NCBI GenBank assembly: GCA_036454645.1
Contig: JAZHSQ010000011.1
Span: 1 to 55,394, forward strand
Origin: Olsenella_K sp036454645
GTDB lineage: Bacteria > Actinomycetota > Coriobacteriia > Coriobacteriales > Atopobiaceae
Length of the DNA stretch: 55,394 bases
Direction: 5' to 3'
Part shown: positions 24,430 to 34,476 of the stretch, one piece after another
Position numbering within the stretch: the stretch's first letter is position 1
Layout: each line of letters starts with the position of its first letter
Position numbers and translations under genes: made by a program
Notes under the pieces: model-generated
Database searches by the model: none
What the model was told of the DNA's origin: nothing
The model's input: only the letters and a program-made list of their open reading frames with translations

Positions 24430-25539
24430 ATGCTGAGCGAGATAGGCGGGGGGCTGGTGGCGAGTTCCAAGGAGCCAGGGCTCCCCAGGGAGCGGACGAG
24501 GCGCGTGAGCGTGGGCGGCGTCGCCGTCGGGGGAGGCGCGCCCGTCTCCGTGCAGTCGATGTGCACCACGCCCACCTCGGACGTCGCCGCCACCCTCGCC
24601 CAGATCGGCCGCCTCGCCGACGCGGGCTGCGAGCTCGTGCGCGTGACCCTGCCGTCGGCCTCAGACGTCGACCCCTTCCGCGCGATCTGCGCGCAGAGCC
24701 CGATCCCCGTGATCGCAGACGTCCACTTCGACCACAGGCTCGCCGTCGCCGCGGTCGGCAACGGCGCCGCGGGGGTGCGCATCAACCCGGGCAACATCGG
24801 CTCCTGGGACAGGGTCGACGCGGTCATCGACGCGGCGGGGGAGGCCGGCGTCCCCATCCGCATCGGCGTCAACATGGGCTCGCTCGACAAGGACGTGGAC
24901 GCCCGCGAGGACCTCGACGGGCCCCAGAAGCTCGTTGCCTCCGCGGAGTCCTTCGTGCGCCACTTCGAGGAGCGCGGCTTCTCCGACGTCGTCCTCTCCG
25001 CCAAGGCCCACTCCGTGCCCGTGACGCTCGCCACCTACCGCGAGCTCTCGCGCCGCCTCCCCTCGGTCGCGCTGCACGTGGGCGTCACGGAGGCGGGCAC
25101 CCTGCTGCAGGGGACCGTCAAGAACTGCGTGGGCGTCGGCGTCCTTCTCGAGGAAGGCATCGGCGACACCATCCGGCTCTCGCTCACCGCGGACCCCGTC
25201 GAGGAGGTCAGGGTCGCCTGGGAGCTCCTCGGGGCGCTCGGCATGAGGCGGCTCCACCCCGAGCTCGTGAGCTGCCCCACCTGCGGCAGGACCAAAGTGG
25301 ACCTCATCCCGATCGCCGAGGAGGTCGAGCGCAGGCTCCAGGGCGTGCGCGCGCCCATATCGGTCGCCGTCATGGGCTGCGTCGTGAACGGGCCGGGCGA
25401 GGCTGCGGGCTGCGACATCGGCGTCGCCTGCGGCCAGGACCAGGGCCTGATCTTCGTCGGCGGCAGGCCCCTGCGCAAGGTCGCCGAGGCGGACATCGTG
25501 GACGAGCTCTTCAAGGAGATAGAGGCGCGCTTCTCGTAG
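24430..25539 (+). CDS. ispG: 4-hydroxy-3-methylbut-2-en-1-yl diphosphate synthase (IspG/GcpE)
   Basis: Iron-sulfur enzyme of the MEP pathway, converting MEcPP to HMBPP. The 369-residue protein begins with VSVGGVAVGGGAPVSVQSMCTTPTSD, has the barrel block VRINPGNIGSWDRVDAVIDAA, and ends with the [4Fe-4S] ligands in SCPTCGRTKVDL and AVMGCVVNGPGEA. The ATG is nine bases after rseP. The order dxr-rseP-ispG-proS is common in bacteria. Confidence 0.97.
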   Translation: MLSEIGGGLVASSKEPGLPRERTRRVSVGGVAVGGGAPVSVQSMCTTPTSDVAATLAQIGRLADAGCELVRVTLPSASDVDPFRAICAQSPIPVIADVHFDHRLAVAAVGNGAAGVRINPGNIGSWDRVDAVIDAAGEAGVPIRIGVNMGSLDKDVDAREDLDGPQKLVASAESFVRHFEERGFSDVVLSAKAHSVPVTLATYRELSRRLPSVALHVGVTEAGTLLQGTVKNCVGVGVLLEEGIGDTIRLSLTADPVEEVRVAWELLGALGMRRLHPELVSCPTCGRTKVDLIPIAEEVERRLQGVRAPISVAVMGCVVNGPGEAAGCDIGVACGQDQGLIFVGGRPLRKVAEADIVDELFKEIEARFS

Positions 25540-25558
25540 GGGCACGCGCCGTTTGTCC

Positions 25559-25564
25559 TACAAT
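25559..25564 (+). promoter_or_regulatory. Possible -10 box for proS
   Basis: TACAAT lies 19 bases after the ispG stop, without a clear -35 box. If used, the proS leader would contain the 25581-25614 hairpin. Confidence 0.25.
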
Positions 25565-25580
25565 TGCAAGGTCCGTACGT

Positions 25581-25614
25581 GCCGCGCCCGCGGCGCCCTA
25601 GGGGCGGGCGCGGC
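25581..25614 (+). other. Perfect 11-bp hairpin in the proS 5' region
   Basis: GCCGCGCCCGC (25581-25591) pairs with GCGGGCGCGGC (25604-25614), with an inner CCCTAGGG in the loop. No U-run follows, and the proS ribosome site starts about ten bases later. It could be a leader structure or a leftover transcription stop. T-box specific features were not seen. Confidence 0.4.
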
Positions 25615-25636
25615 CGAGCTTACTGGAAGGATTCCC

Positions 25637-27357
25637 GTGAAGTCTTACGCGAAGATGTCGTCGCTCTACGCACCCACCCTCAAGGAGGACCCCGCCGAGG
25701 CAGAGCTCGCAAGCCACCGCCTGCTGCTCCGCGCCGGCATGATCCGCAGGGAGGCCGCCGGCCTCTACAGCTACCTGCCGCTCGCGTGGCGCTCCCTCAT
25801 GAAGATCGAGGGCGTCATCCGCGAGGAGATGGAGGACATCGGCGCCCAGGAGATGCTCACCCCGATCCTCACCGACGCCGAGCTCTGGCACCAGAGCGGC
25901 CGCTGGGACGCCTACGGCCCCGAGCTCATGCGCATCAAGGACCGCCACGACCACGAGTACGCGCTCGGCCCCACCACGAGGAGACCTACACCGACCTCGT
26001 GCGCAACGAGCTCAACAGCTACAAGCAGCTCCCCGTCACGCTCTACCACATCCAGGACAAGTTCCGCGACGAGAGGCGCCCGCGCTTCGGACTCATGCGC
26101 TCGCGCGAGTTCATCATGAAGGACGGCTACTCCTTCAGCGCCGACCAGGAGAGCCTGCAGCGCTGCTACGACGACGAGAGCCGCGCCTACGCCAACGTCA
26201 TGCGTCGCTGCGGCCTGTGGTGCCTGCCGGTCGCCGCCGACACGGGCCAGATCGGCGGAAGCACGTCCACCGAGTTCATGGCCATCGCCGACGCCGGCGA
26301 GGCGGAGCTCGTCTACTGCGAGAAGTGCGGCTACGCCGCGGACACCGAGGCGGCCACGGCGCCCGTCGCCCTCCAGGACGGCGAGCCGGGCGAGCTCGAG
26401 AAGGTCGAGACCCCGGGCTGCTCCACGATCGCCGACCTCGCCGCCTTCCTCGGCGTCCCCGCGGGAGCGACCCGCAAGGCGCTCGCGCTCATGGACGGCG
26501 AGGGCAGGCCGGTCGTCGTCTTCGTCCCCGGCGACCACGAGATGAACGACGTCAAAGCCTCCCACGCCTTCGGCGACTACCACCTGATGAGCGACGAGGA
26601 GCTCGAGCAGGCGGGCCTCGTCAAGGGCTTCATCGGGCCGATCGGGCTGCCCGAGGGCGTCCGCGCCTGCTTCGACGAGTCCCTCAGGGGCTCCGTCTGG
26701 TGGGCGGTCGGCGCCAACGAGGCGGGCTACCACTACGTGCACGCCAAGCTCGGCCGCGACCTCGAGATCGCCGACGACGCCTGGGTCGACGTCATCTCTG
26801 CCAAGGCTGGCGACCTCTGCCCCAAGTGCGGCGAGCCCCTCAAGCTCGCGCGCGGCATCGAGTGCGGCCAGGTCTTCCAGCTCGGCACCAAGTACTCCGA
26901 GCCCATGGGCGCCACCTTCATGGACGAGGACGGCAAGGAGAAGCCCCTGGTGATGGGCTGCTACGGCATCGGCGTCTCGCGCATGCTCGCCGCCATCGTC
27001 GAGCAGCACCACGACGAGCACGGCATCGCCTGGCCCGTCTGCGTCGCCCCCTACGAGGTCGAGGTCGTGCCCCTGACGGTGGGCGACGACGTCGTCTGGC
27101 CCGTGGCGGACCGGGTGGCCGCCGAGCTCGTCGGCCTCGGCGTGGAGGTCGTGGTGGACGACCGCAAGGAGCGCCCGGGCGTCAAGTTCAACGACGCGGA
27201 CCTCCTGGGCTTCCCGTACCAGGTCGTCTGCGGCAAGAAGGCCATCGCCAACGGCAAGGTCGAGGTCAAGGTGCGCGCCACCGGCGAGCGCGAGGAGGTC
27301 GCGATCGAGGAGGTCGCGAGATTCCTGGCGGAGAAGGTCATGCCGCAGAGGGCGTAG
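25637..27357 (+). pseudogene. proS: Prolyl-tRNA synthetase, interrupted by an apparent one-base deletion near 25975
   Basis: Charges tRNA-Pro. The frame opened by GTG 25637 (after GGAAGG) encodes the expected N-terminus (MKSYAKMSSLYAPTLKEDP) up to ALGPT; the rest, from HEETYTDLVRNELNSYKQLPV to the stop at 27357, lies in the -1 frame. Adding one C at 25973-25976 restores the invariant GPTHEET. The remaining parts are intact: motif 2 (DKFRDERRPRFGLMRSREF), the inserted editing domain (about residues 230-390), motif 3 (GCYGIGVSRMLAA) and the C-terminal anticodon-binding domain. The repaired length is about 573 residues. ProS is essential and no second copy is visible, so a sequencing or assembly error is the likeliest cause. 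Confidence 0.9.
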
Positions 27358-27413
27358 CGGCCGGCCTCGGCAACAGGGCCCGCGGGCGTACGCCGCGGGA
27401 CGTGAAGGAGACA

Positions 27414-27435
27414 GGGGCGCCTCTCGGGGCGCCCC
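27414..27435 (+). other. Hairpin between proS and the alpha-hydroxyacid dehydrogenase gene
   Basis: GGGGCGC (27414-27420) pairs with GCGCCCC (27429-27435), with an eight-base loop and no U-run; a further CCCGCGG/CCGCGGG hairpin lies just upstream (27379-27399). Together they may act as a weak or Rho-assisted stop after proS. Confidence 0.35.
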
Positions 27436-27455
27436 TTCGCAAGGGGGAGAGGGAA

Positions 27456-28481
27456 ATGCTCTACAGCGAGCTCGCGGAGAGGGCGAGGGGCAAGACGGGG
27501 CCGTGGTGCAAGGCCTGCCCCGTCTGCGACGGCAGGGCGTGCGGCGCGCACGTCCCGGGGCCCGGCGCCAAGGGGACGGGCACGGTCGCGGTCCGCAACT
27601 ACCAGGCCTGGGAGGAGTGGCGCGTCAACCTCGACACGATCCGCCCCTACGCGGAGGCGGACACCTCGCTCGAGCTCTTCGGGCGCACCCTCTCGCTCCC
27701 CGTCATGGTCGGCCCCGTCGGCGACGTGAGACGCCACTACGGCGAGGTGTTCGACGACGTCTCCTACAACCGCTGCGTGCTCTCGGCCGCGGCGGCGCAG
27801 GGCACCGTCGCGTGGACCGGGGACGGCCTCGAGAGCCAGATCGTGGCCAACGCCACGCAGGTCATCGCCTCGCTCGGGGGCTGCGGCGTGGAGACGATCA
27901 AGCCCTGGGGCATGGACGTCGTGCGGGAGCGCGTGGCGATCGCCCTCGGCGCCCGCCCGCTCGCCATCGCCATGGACATAGACGGGGCGGGGCTCCCCTT
28001 CCTCAAGGGACAGAACCCGCCTGCTGGCTCGAAGACGGTGGAGCAGCTCGCGGAGGTCGCCGGTCAGTGCCACGATGCGGGCACGCCCTTCGTGCTCAAG
28101 GGCATCATGACCGCGCGCGGGGCGCTCAAGGCGATCGAGGCGGGCGCGGACGCGATCGTGGTCTCCAACCACGGCGGGCGCGTTCTCGACGGCGTGCCGG
28201 CGACGGCCGAGGTGCTGCCCGGCATCGCGGAGGCGGTGGCGGGCAGGATCGCCGTCCTCGTCGACGGCGGGATCCGCTCCGGCCTGGACGTCTTCAGGGC
28301 GCTCGCGCTCGGCGCGGACGCGACCCTCGTCTGCAGGCCCGTGGTGGTGGCGGCCCACGGCGGTGGCCAGCAGGGCGTTGAGGACTACCTCGCGCAGCTG
28401 CGCTCCGAGCTCGCCGACACCATGGAGATGTGCGGCGCGGCCACCCTGGCGGACGTCGACCGCGAGATGCTCTTCTCGTAG
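27456..28481 (+). CDS. FMN-dependent alpha-hydroxy-acid dehydrogenase family protein with N-terminal Cys cluster
   Basis: Member of the FMN TIM-barrel family that oxidises L-lactate and related 2-hydroxy acids. The protein has 341 residues. Catalytic and flavin-binding parts are visible: LPVMVGPVGDV, FVLKGIMTARGA (flavin Lys), IVVSNHGGRVLDGVPAT with the catalytic His and substrate Arg, and AVLVDGGIRSGLDVFRALALGADA. The N-terminus has four cysteines (18, 21, 24, 29) in CKACPVCDGRAC, absent from classical aerobic lactate oxidases; it could bind iron-sulfur or zinc. GGGGGAGAGGG precedes the ATG. Physiological substrate and electron acceptor cannot be told from sequence. Confidence 0.85.
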   Translation: MLYSELAERARGKTGPWCKACPVCDGRACGAHVPGPGAKGTGTVAVRNYQAWEEWRVNLDTIRPYAEADTSLELFGRTLSLPVMVGPVGDVRRHYGEVFDDVSYNRCVLSAAAAQGTVAWTGDGLESQIVANATQVIASLGGCGVETIKPWGMDVVRERVAIALGARPLAIAMDIDGAGLPFLKGQNPPAGSKTVEQLAEVAGQCHDAGTPFVLKGIMTARGALKAIEAGADAIVVSNHGGRVLDGVPATAEVLPGIAEAVAGRIAVLVDGGIRSGLDVFRALALGADATLVCRPVVVAAHGGGQQGVEDYLAQLRSELADTMEMCGAATLADVDREMLFS

Positions 28482-28490
28482 GGGAGTCGG

Positions 28491-28527
28491 CGCCCCCTCG
28501 CCCAGTGGCCATCGGGGCGAGGGGGCG
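28491..28527 (+). terminator. 12-bp hairpin after the alpha-hydroxyacid dehydrogenase gene
   Basis: CGCCCCCTCGCC (28491-28502) pairs with GGCGAGGGGGCG (28516-28527), nine bases after the stop codon. A second hairpin, CCCCTGG/CCAGGGG (28532-28538 with 28553-28559), follows. Neither has a U-run. The 28560-28728 stretch beyond shows no + strand gene; a coding-like tail on the - strand is described under findings. Confidence 0.5.
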
Positions 28528-28728
28528 TAGGCCCCTGGCCTTGGGATTAGTCCCAGGGGAGCTCGTCGGTGGCACCGGCTTCTTCGGTCGAGTCCGGCTG
28601 GCCCGTTGGGTCCGGGATGTCGGAGTCGGGGTCTATCGCAGGGCCTAAACGTGGCTGCGTGGGGCCAGACCGTAGGCACGGGTGGGCCTTAGGCCGGCTT
28701 GCGGCCACGCCTGCGATTGGAGCGTCAC

Positions 28729-28768
28729 AAAAAGCGCAGGCCAACGGAACACAGCCGTTGGCCTGCGC
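28729..28768 (-). terminator. Intrinsic terminator of the CAU-anticodon tRNA
   Basis: On the - strand a perfect 14-bp stem (28768-28755 with 28747-28734) with a seven-base loop is followed by TTTTT (28733-28729). It lies eight bases past the tRNA CCA end. Confidence 0.92.
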
Positions 28769-28776
28769 GTTCTTTC

Positions 28777-28852
28777 TGGTGGGCCCTGAGGGATTCGAAC
28801 CCCCAACCCAGGGATTATGAGTCCCCTGCGCTAACCGTTGCGCCAAGGGCCC
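28777..28852 (-). tRNA. tRNA with CAU anticodon (Met or Ile2)
   Basis: The 76-base - strand gene has encoded CCA. The acceptor stem is GGGCCCT/AGGGCCC, the D stem GCGC/GCGC, the anticodon loop CTCATAA giving CAU, and the T arm is GGGGGTTCGAATCCC-like. It lacks the initiator features (C1 mismatch, three G-C pairs in the anticodon stem). Elongator tRNA-Met and tRNA-Ile2 (lysidine-modified) share CAU and cannot be separated with certainty here. Confidence 0.9.
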
Positions 28853-28916
28853 GGCGCAATGCCTACTCTAACTCATCCCGACGCGTGGCACGCCTGTGCC
28901 AGGGCGGGACCGGTAC

Positions 28917-28942
28917 AAAAAACTCCGCACCGGGGTGCGGAG
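28917..28942 (-). terminator. Intrinsic terminator of tRNA-Ala
   Basis: On the - strand CTCCGCAC (28942-28935), a four-base loop and GTGCGGAG (28930-28923) are followed by TTTTTT (28922-28917). It lies between the two tRNA genes. Confidence 0.92.
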
Positions 28943-28953
28943 CAGAGTGTACA

Positions 28954-29029
28954 TGGTGGAGAATAGGGGATTCGAACCCCTGACCTCATGACTGCCAGTC
29001 ATGCGCTCTCCCAGCTGAGCTAATTCCCC
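28954..29029 (-). tRNA. tRNA-Ala (GGC)
   Basis: 76 bases with encoded CCA. The acceptor stem GGGGAAT/ATTCTCC contains the G3-U70 wobble pair that defines alanine identity. The anticodon loop CTGGCAG gives anticodon GGC. The D arm (TAGCTCAGCTGGGAGAGC) and T arm (CAGGGGTTCGAATCCCCT) are canonical. It has a consensus promoter upstream and its own terminator. Confidence 0.97.
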
Positions 29030-29045
29030 AAACGCAACGGTAGAT

Positions 29046-29074
29046 ACAATACGCCTATCTGCGCGTCCGGTCAA
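29046..29074 (-). promoter_or_regulatory. Sigma-A promoter of tRNA-Ala
   Basis: On the - strand TTGACC (29074-29069), a 17-base spacer and TATTGT (29051-29046), placed 17 bases before the tRNA 5' end. Confidence 0.8.
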
Positions 29075-29206
29075 GAGCGAGTTGGCCTAGACTGGAGAGA
29101 ACGTTGATGCGCGGGCGTCGCCTCTGTGCCAGCTGCCCGTGGGTACGTAGAAAGCTGCATGGTTGCCGGGCCCGGTAGGGCCGAAGTCTCGTCCAAGGAG
29201 GTTCCC

Positions 29207-29602
29207 GTGTCCCCCGAAAGCAAGCGGATCAAGGTATTCACCCTCGTAAGCCTCGTATACGGCCTCGTATCGATCTTCTGCGGCATCTTCATGGTCTCTG
29301 CCCTCGGGGAGCAGGCGCCCGTCGGCGCGGCGGAGGCCGGAGGCGGCGTGGTCTCCTTCGCCCTCGGCATCCGTGGCTCCCTGCTCGCCAACGTCCCCAA
29401 CAAGGCGGGCGAGCTCATGAGGCTCTCGGGGGTCCTGCTCCTCGTGCAGGTCGCCCTCGTCGCCGTCGTGGTCGCGCTCGTCGGCGTCGCGGCCGCACGG
29501 GCGCACGCCCTCGCACTCGGCCTCATGTGCGCGGGCGCCGTCGTCACCCTGGCCGTGTTCGTCCTCTCCCGCTCGCTCCACAGGAAGAACCTCGCGAAGT
29601 AG
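29207..29602 (+). CDS. Small four-helix membrane protein of unknown function
   Basis: I do not recognise the family. The GTG start at 29207 follows a very good ribosome site (AAGGAGG) and gives 131 residues. After a short charged N-terminus (SPESKRIK) there are four hydrophobic segments at about residues 9-31, 42-62, 73-93 and 99-121, ending in a basic tail (RSLHRKNLAK). In layout it resembles small integral membrane proteins of unknown role in Coriobacteria. It stands alone between the - strand tRNAs and tRNA-Val. An in-frame ATG at 29126 would add 27 unlikely residues. Confidence 0.75.
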   Translation: MSPESKRIKVFTLVSLVYGLVSIFCGIFMVSALGEQAPVGAAEAGGGVVSFALGIRGSLLANVPNKAGELMRLSGVLLLVQVALVAVVVALVGVAAARAHALALGLMCAGAVVTLAVFVLSRSLHRKNLAK

Positions 29603-29706
29603 CCTCCTCGCGCAGGGTGCCGGCGGGCGCCGCCAGGCGCATGGCGGCGGCCGGCACGGGAATTTCTCCGCCACGGAAAAATTCTCGTGCGCTTCCGGGG
29701 AGAGTC

Positions 29707-29715
29707 TGGTAGTAT
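29707..29715 (+). promoter_or_regulatory. Extended -10 box for tRNA-Val
   Basis: TGGTAGTAT is an extended -10 element ending 14 bases before the tRNA 5' end. No strong -35 is visible; the upstream stretch 29660-29690 is locally AT-rich. Confidence 0.5.
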
Positions 29716-29729
29716 AGCCCATGCGTTGC

Positions 29730-29804
29730 GGGCGATTAGCTCAGGGGTAGAGCGCTTCCTTCACACGGAAGAGGTCGCTGGTTCGAAACCAGCATCGCCC
29801 ACCA
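29730..29804 (+). tRNA. tRNA-Val (CAC)
   Basis: 75 bases with encoded CCA. The acceptor stem is GGGCGAT/ATCGCCC, the anticodon arm CTTCC-TTCACAC-GGAAG gives CAC, and the T arm is GCTGGTTCGAAACCAGC. D arm TAGCTCAGGGGTAGAGC is canonical. Confidence 0.97.
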
Positions 29805-29815
29805 TAGGATGAGAG

Positions 29816-29840
29816 GGCCGGGGTTCGCTCCGGCCTTTTT
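29816..29840 (+). terminator. Intrinsic terminator of tRNA-Val
   Basis: GGCCGG (29816-29821), an eight-base loop, CCGGCC (29830-29835), then TTTTT. Confidence 0.9.
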
Positions 29841-29873
29841 GCTATGTAGGGGCTTGCTACGTGGAGGTGGGTC

Positions 29874-30257
29874 ATGGACGCGAAGGGCGAGAACCCGGTC
29901 GAGAAGTTCGGCATGTACATCGCGCACATCGGCGTCAACGCGGAGGCGGACGAGGACACGATGCGGATCGTGGACGAGTTCTGCGGCCTGCTTGGCCTCG
30001 AGCACATGACCGTCGCCCCCGTCTCCGAGTTCGCCGGCGACTTCGTGGAGGTCATGAAGCCCGGCCACGGCTGCGGCGAGCGCGGCCACATCGGCTTCCA
30101 CGTGAACGACGTCGAGGCCGCGGCGAGGTGGTTCGACGAGCACGGCTCCAAGATAGACTGGGACCACTGCGCCAAGAACCCGGACGGCTCGCTCTTCCTC
30201 GTCTACTTCGAGAGGGAGATAGCCGGCTTCGCGATCCACCTGACCGCGCAGAGGTAG
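29874..30257 (+). CDS. VOC (glyoxalase/dioxygenase) superfamily protein
   Basis: 127 residues forming a single vicinal-oxygen-chelate type domain: an N-terminal YIAHIGVNAEADEDTMRIVDEFCGLLGL, a central GHIGFHVNDVEAAARWFDEHGSKIDW and a C-terminal DGSLFLVYFEREIAGFAIHL. His in IAHIG, His in GHIGFHV and Glu in YFERE are possible metal ligands. The substrate is unknown; related small VOC proteins accompany sugar-acid aldolase genes in anaerobes, but no aldolase is adjacent here. GGAGGTGGGTC precedes the ATG. Confidence 0.75.
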   Translation: MDAKGENPVEKFGMYIAHIGVNAEADEDTMRIVDEFCGLLGLEHMTVAPVSEFAGDFVEVMKPGHGCGERGHIGFHVNDVEAAARWFDEHGSKIDWDHCAKNPDGSLFLVYFEREIAGFAIHLTAQR

Positions 30258-30373
30258 CCGCCGCACGAGGGCGCTTCATGGTGCTTGTTTGCAGAGGCGC
30301 GCCGCCGCACGGGCGCGGCAGCCCCTGGGGTACCCTTGTGAACGTAATCCAGGAGAGCGTCGGGAGGACGCAC

Positions 30374-32373
<2,000 letters not shown>

Positions 32374-32374
<1 letters not shown>

Positions 32375-32946
32375 TGGCGAGCCACTTCAGGGGCGCGCCC
32401 GCATCGCCCGCAGACCCCGAGGCCACCACGACCGTCGCCGAGGCGGCGGGGAGCACGCGCGTGATGCCGGCCCAGCCACGCACCGCGCGCCTCGGCCAGG
32501 ACCTCGACGACACGCTGCCCGGGATCCCGGCTACGGCGGCCCGCGGCCGCGCCTATGCGCCCGAGCCCGAGCCTCCCCGCGTCGACGCGGTGCCGTCGCC
32601 CGCCCAGTACCGCTACGAGGACGAGCCGCGCGCCGCGCGCGGGCGCCTCATGCGCCATCTGCCGGCACGGGCGGTCCTCGCCCTCCTCGCCTGGGCGTGC
32701 CGCCTTGCCGCCATCGCCCTGAGCGTCGTCGCGGTCCTCGACTGCTTCTCCAACCTCAGCGCCAGGGCGACGCTCTTCAACCTCACGGCCGTCCTCGCGT
32801 CGGCCCTGCCGCCCCAGGTGTCGGGCCTCTACGTCATCAGCACGCCCTTCGGGGGCGCCTTCCGCGGGGACTTCGCCGTCTGCGCGGTCGCGCTCTTCGT
32901 CGCCGACTGGCTCCTGTGCCGCGTCCGCGGCTCCCTGAGGAGATAG
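32374..32946 (+). CDS. Membrane protein of unknown function with a long disordered N-terminus
   Basis: I do not recognise a family. The 190-residue protein begins with about 95 residues rich in Ala, Pro, Arg and acidic residues, probably disordered, followed by hydrophobic segments at about 97-124, 130-155 and 166-184 and a basic end (RVRGSLRR). The ATG overlaps the stop of the ABC-F gene (TGATG), so the two are co-translated. A second M50-type protease follows nine bases later. Confidence 0.7.
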
Positions 32947-32955
32947 GGGAACTCG

Positions 32956-33642
32956 TTGCTCGGATACAGCGCGCTCGACATCGCCAACCTCGTGCTCTCG
33001 CTCGCCCTCGTGATCTTCTCGGCCATGGTGCACGAGGTGGCGCACGGCTGGGTGGCATACAGGCTGGGGGACCCGACCGCCAAGATGGCGGGCAGGCTCA
33101 CCCTCAACCCGGCGAGTCACCTGGACCCGTTCGGCTCCGTCATCCTGCCCCTCGTGATGGCCGTCGCGGGCTGGCCGGTCTTCGCCTACGCGAAGCCCGT
33201 GCCCTACAACCCCAACAACCTGAGGAACCCACGCACCGACGAGGTGCTCGTCGCCCTCGCCGGCCCCGCCTCCAACCTGCTGCAGGCGCTCGCCGGGGCC
33301 GCGGCCTACCAGCTCGTCATCTCCGCGCTCGTCGCGCACGACGCCACCCTCGCCGTCGGCGGGGCGGCCTTCTGGGCCCTGAGGACGCTCGCCCTCTACG
33401 TCTACGTCAACCTCGTCCTCATGTTCTTCAACCTGATCCCGCTCCCGCCGCTCGACGGCTCGAAGGTCGTCATGCCGCTCCTGCACGGACGCGCGCGCGA
33501 GCGCTACTACCAGCTCCAGTCGTACAGCCTGCCGATCCTCATCGCCGTCCTCTACCTCGTCCCCATGGTCGCGCACGTCGACCCCCTGAGCGCCTACCTC
33601 GACGCGACGGCGGGCGGCCTCTTCGACCTCCTGCTCTCCTAG
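32956..33642 (+). CDS. Site-2 protease family membrane metalloprotease (M50, short form)
   Basis: 228-residue integral membrane zinc protease. HEVAH at residues 26-30 provides the zinc ligands and catalytic Glu. VALAGPASNLLQAL and the C-terminal NLIPLPPLDGSKV with the third ligand Asp complete the site. No PDZ domain, unlike RseP at 23041. This short form is commonly encoded directly before scpA in Gram-positive bacteria, as here. It starts with TTG at 32956 after AGGGGA; no ATG is available upstream of the conserved region. Confidence 0.9.
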   Translation: MLGYSALDIANLVLSLALVIFSAMVHEVAHGWVAYRLGDPTAKMAGRLTLNPASHLDPFGSVILPLVMAVAGWPVFAYAKPVPYNPNNLRNPRTDEVLVALAGPASNLLQALAGAAAYQLVISALVAHDATLAVGGAAFWALRTLALYVYVNLVLMFFNLIPLPPLDGSKVVMPLLHGRARERYYQLQSYSLPILIAVLYLVPMVAHVDPLSAYLDATAGGLFDLLLS

Positions 33643-33657
33643 GAGGGGTCGAGCCGC

Positions 33658-34476
33658 ATGTCCTACCGCGTCCGCACACAGGTCTTCTCGGGCCCCTTCG
33701 ACCTCCTGCTCTCCCTGGTGAGCAGGCAGAAGGTCGCGATCGGGTCCATCTCGATCTCCGAGGTGGCCGACCAGTACCTCGCGGAGGTGGAGCGCATGGG
33801 GGAGCTCGACCTGGACGTCGCGAGCGACTTCGTCCTCGTCGCCTCGACCCTGCTCGACATGAAGGCGGCCTCCCTCGTCCCCGACGAGGGCGTGCGCCTC
33901 GTCTCGGACGACGAGGACGAGCTGGGCGACGAGTTCGAGGGCATGAGCCCCGAGGAGGCCCGCGAGGCCCTGGTCGAGCGCCTCGTCACCTACAAGCAGT
34001 TCAGGGGGGCCGCGGCGGCGCTGGCGAGCCGCGAGCTGGTGGAGTCGCTCATGGTGCCGCGCACGGCCGGGCCCGACCCCGAGTTCCTGGACCTCATGCC
34101 GGACTACCTCGAGGGCGTGACACTGCGCAGCCTCGCCGTCATCTGCGCCGACCTCGACTCGCGGAGGGGCCGCTTCCTCCTGGAGGACGAGCACATCGCC
34201 CCGCACCGCCTCCCGGTCATCCTGACCGTCGCGTCCGTGGACCGCGTCACGCGCAGCCGAGGCTCGGTGAGCTTCCGGGAGCTCGTGGACGGCGACACGC
34301 GGCCGGAGGTCGTGGTCGCGACCTTCCTGGCCATGCTCGAGCTCTTCAAGCGCGGCTCGGTCAGGCTGACCCAGGACGAGGTCTTCGGCGACATCAGGAT
34401 CGACCGCGTCGAGGGGGCGCCCGCCTTCGAGCTCGACGAGGAGGACCTTACCAGCATCGGAGAGGATGACCTGTGA
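33658..34476 (+). CDS. scpA: Segregation and condensation protein A
   Basis: Kleisin subunit that bridges Smc heads and binds ScpB. The 272-residue protein starts with the family N-terminus YRVRTQVFSGPFDLLLSLVSRQKVAIGSISISEVADQYL and contains VASDFVLVASTLLDMKAASLVP. The middle is acidic and the C-terminus forms the winged helix (FLAMLELFKRGSVRLTQDEVFGDIRI). AGGAGGGGTCGAG precedes the ATG. The stop overlaps scpB. Confidence 0.96.
   Translation: MSYRVRTQVFSGPFDLLLSLVSRQKVAIGSISISEVADQYLAEVERMGELDLDVASDFVLVASTLLDMKAASLVPDEGVRLVSDDEDELGDEFEGMSPEEAREALVERLVTYKQFRGAAAALASRELVESLMVPRTAGPDPEFLDLMPDYLEGVTLRSLAVICADLDSRRGRFLLEDEHIAPHRLPVILTVASVDRVTRSRGSVSFRELVDGDTRPEVVVATFLAMLELFKRGSVRLTQDEVFGDIRIDRVEGAPAFELDEEDLTSIGEDDL

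Noticed and set aside
25960..25985. Programmed -1 frameshift in proS at a proline codon
   Set aside because: The CCC codon could slip back within CCCC, which is tempting for a prolyl-tRNA synthetase. But slippage would give GPHHEET, while one inserted base gives the invariant GPTHEET, and no stimulatory structure is evident. A deletion or error is simpler.
28699..28983. Open frames across the two tRNA genes
   Set aside because: Peptides such as VGGSNPSGPT are the usual spurious translations of tRNA 3' ends.
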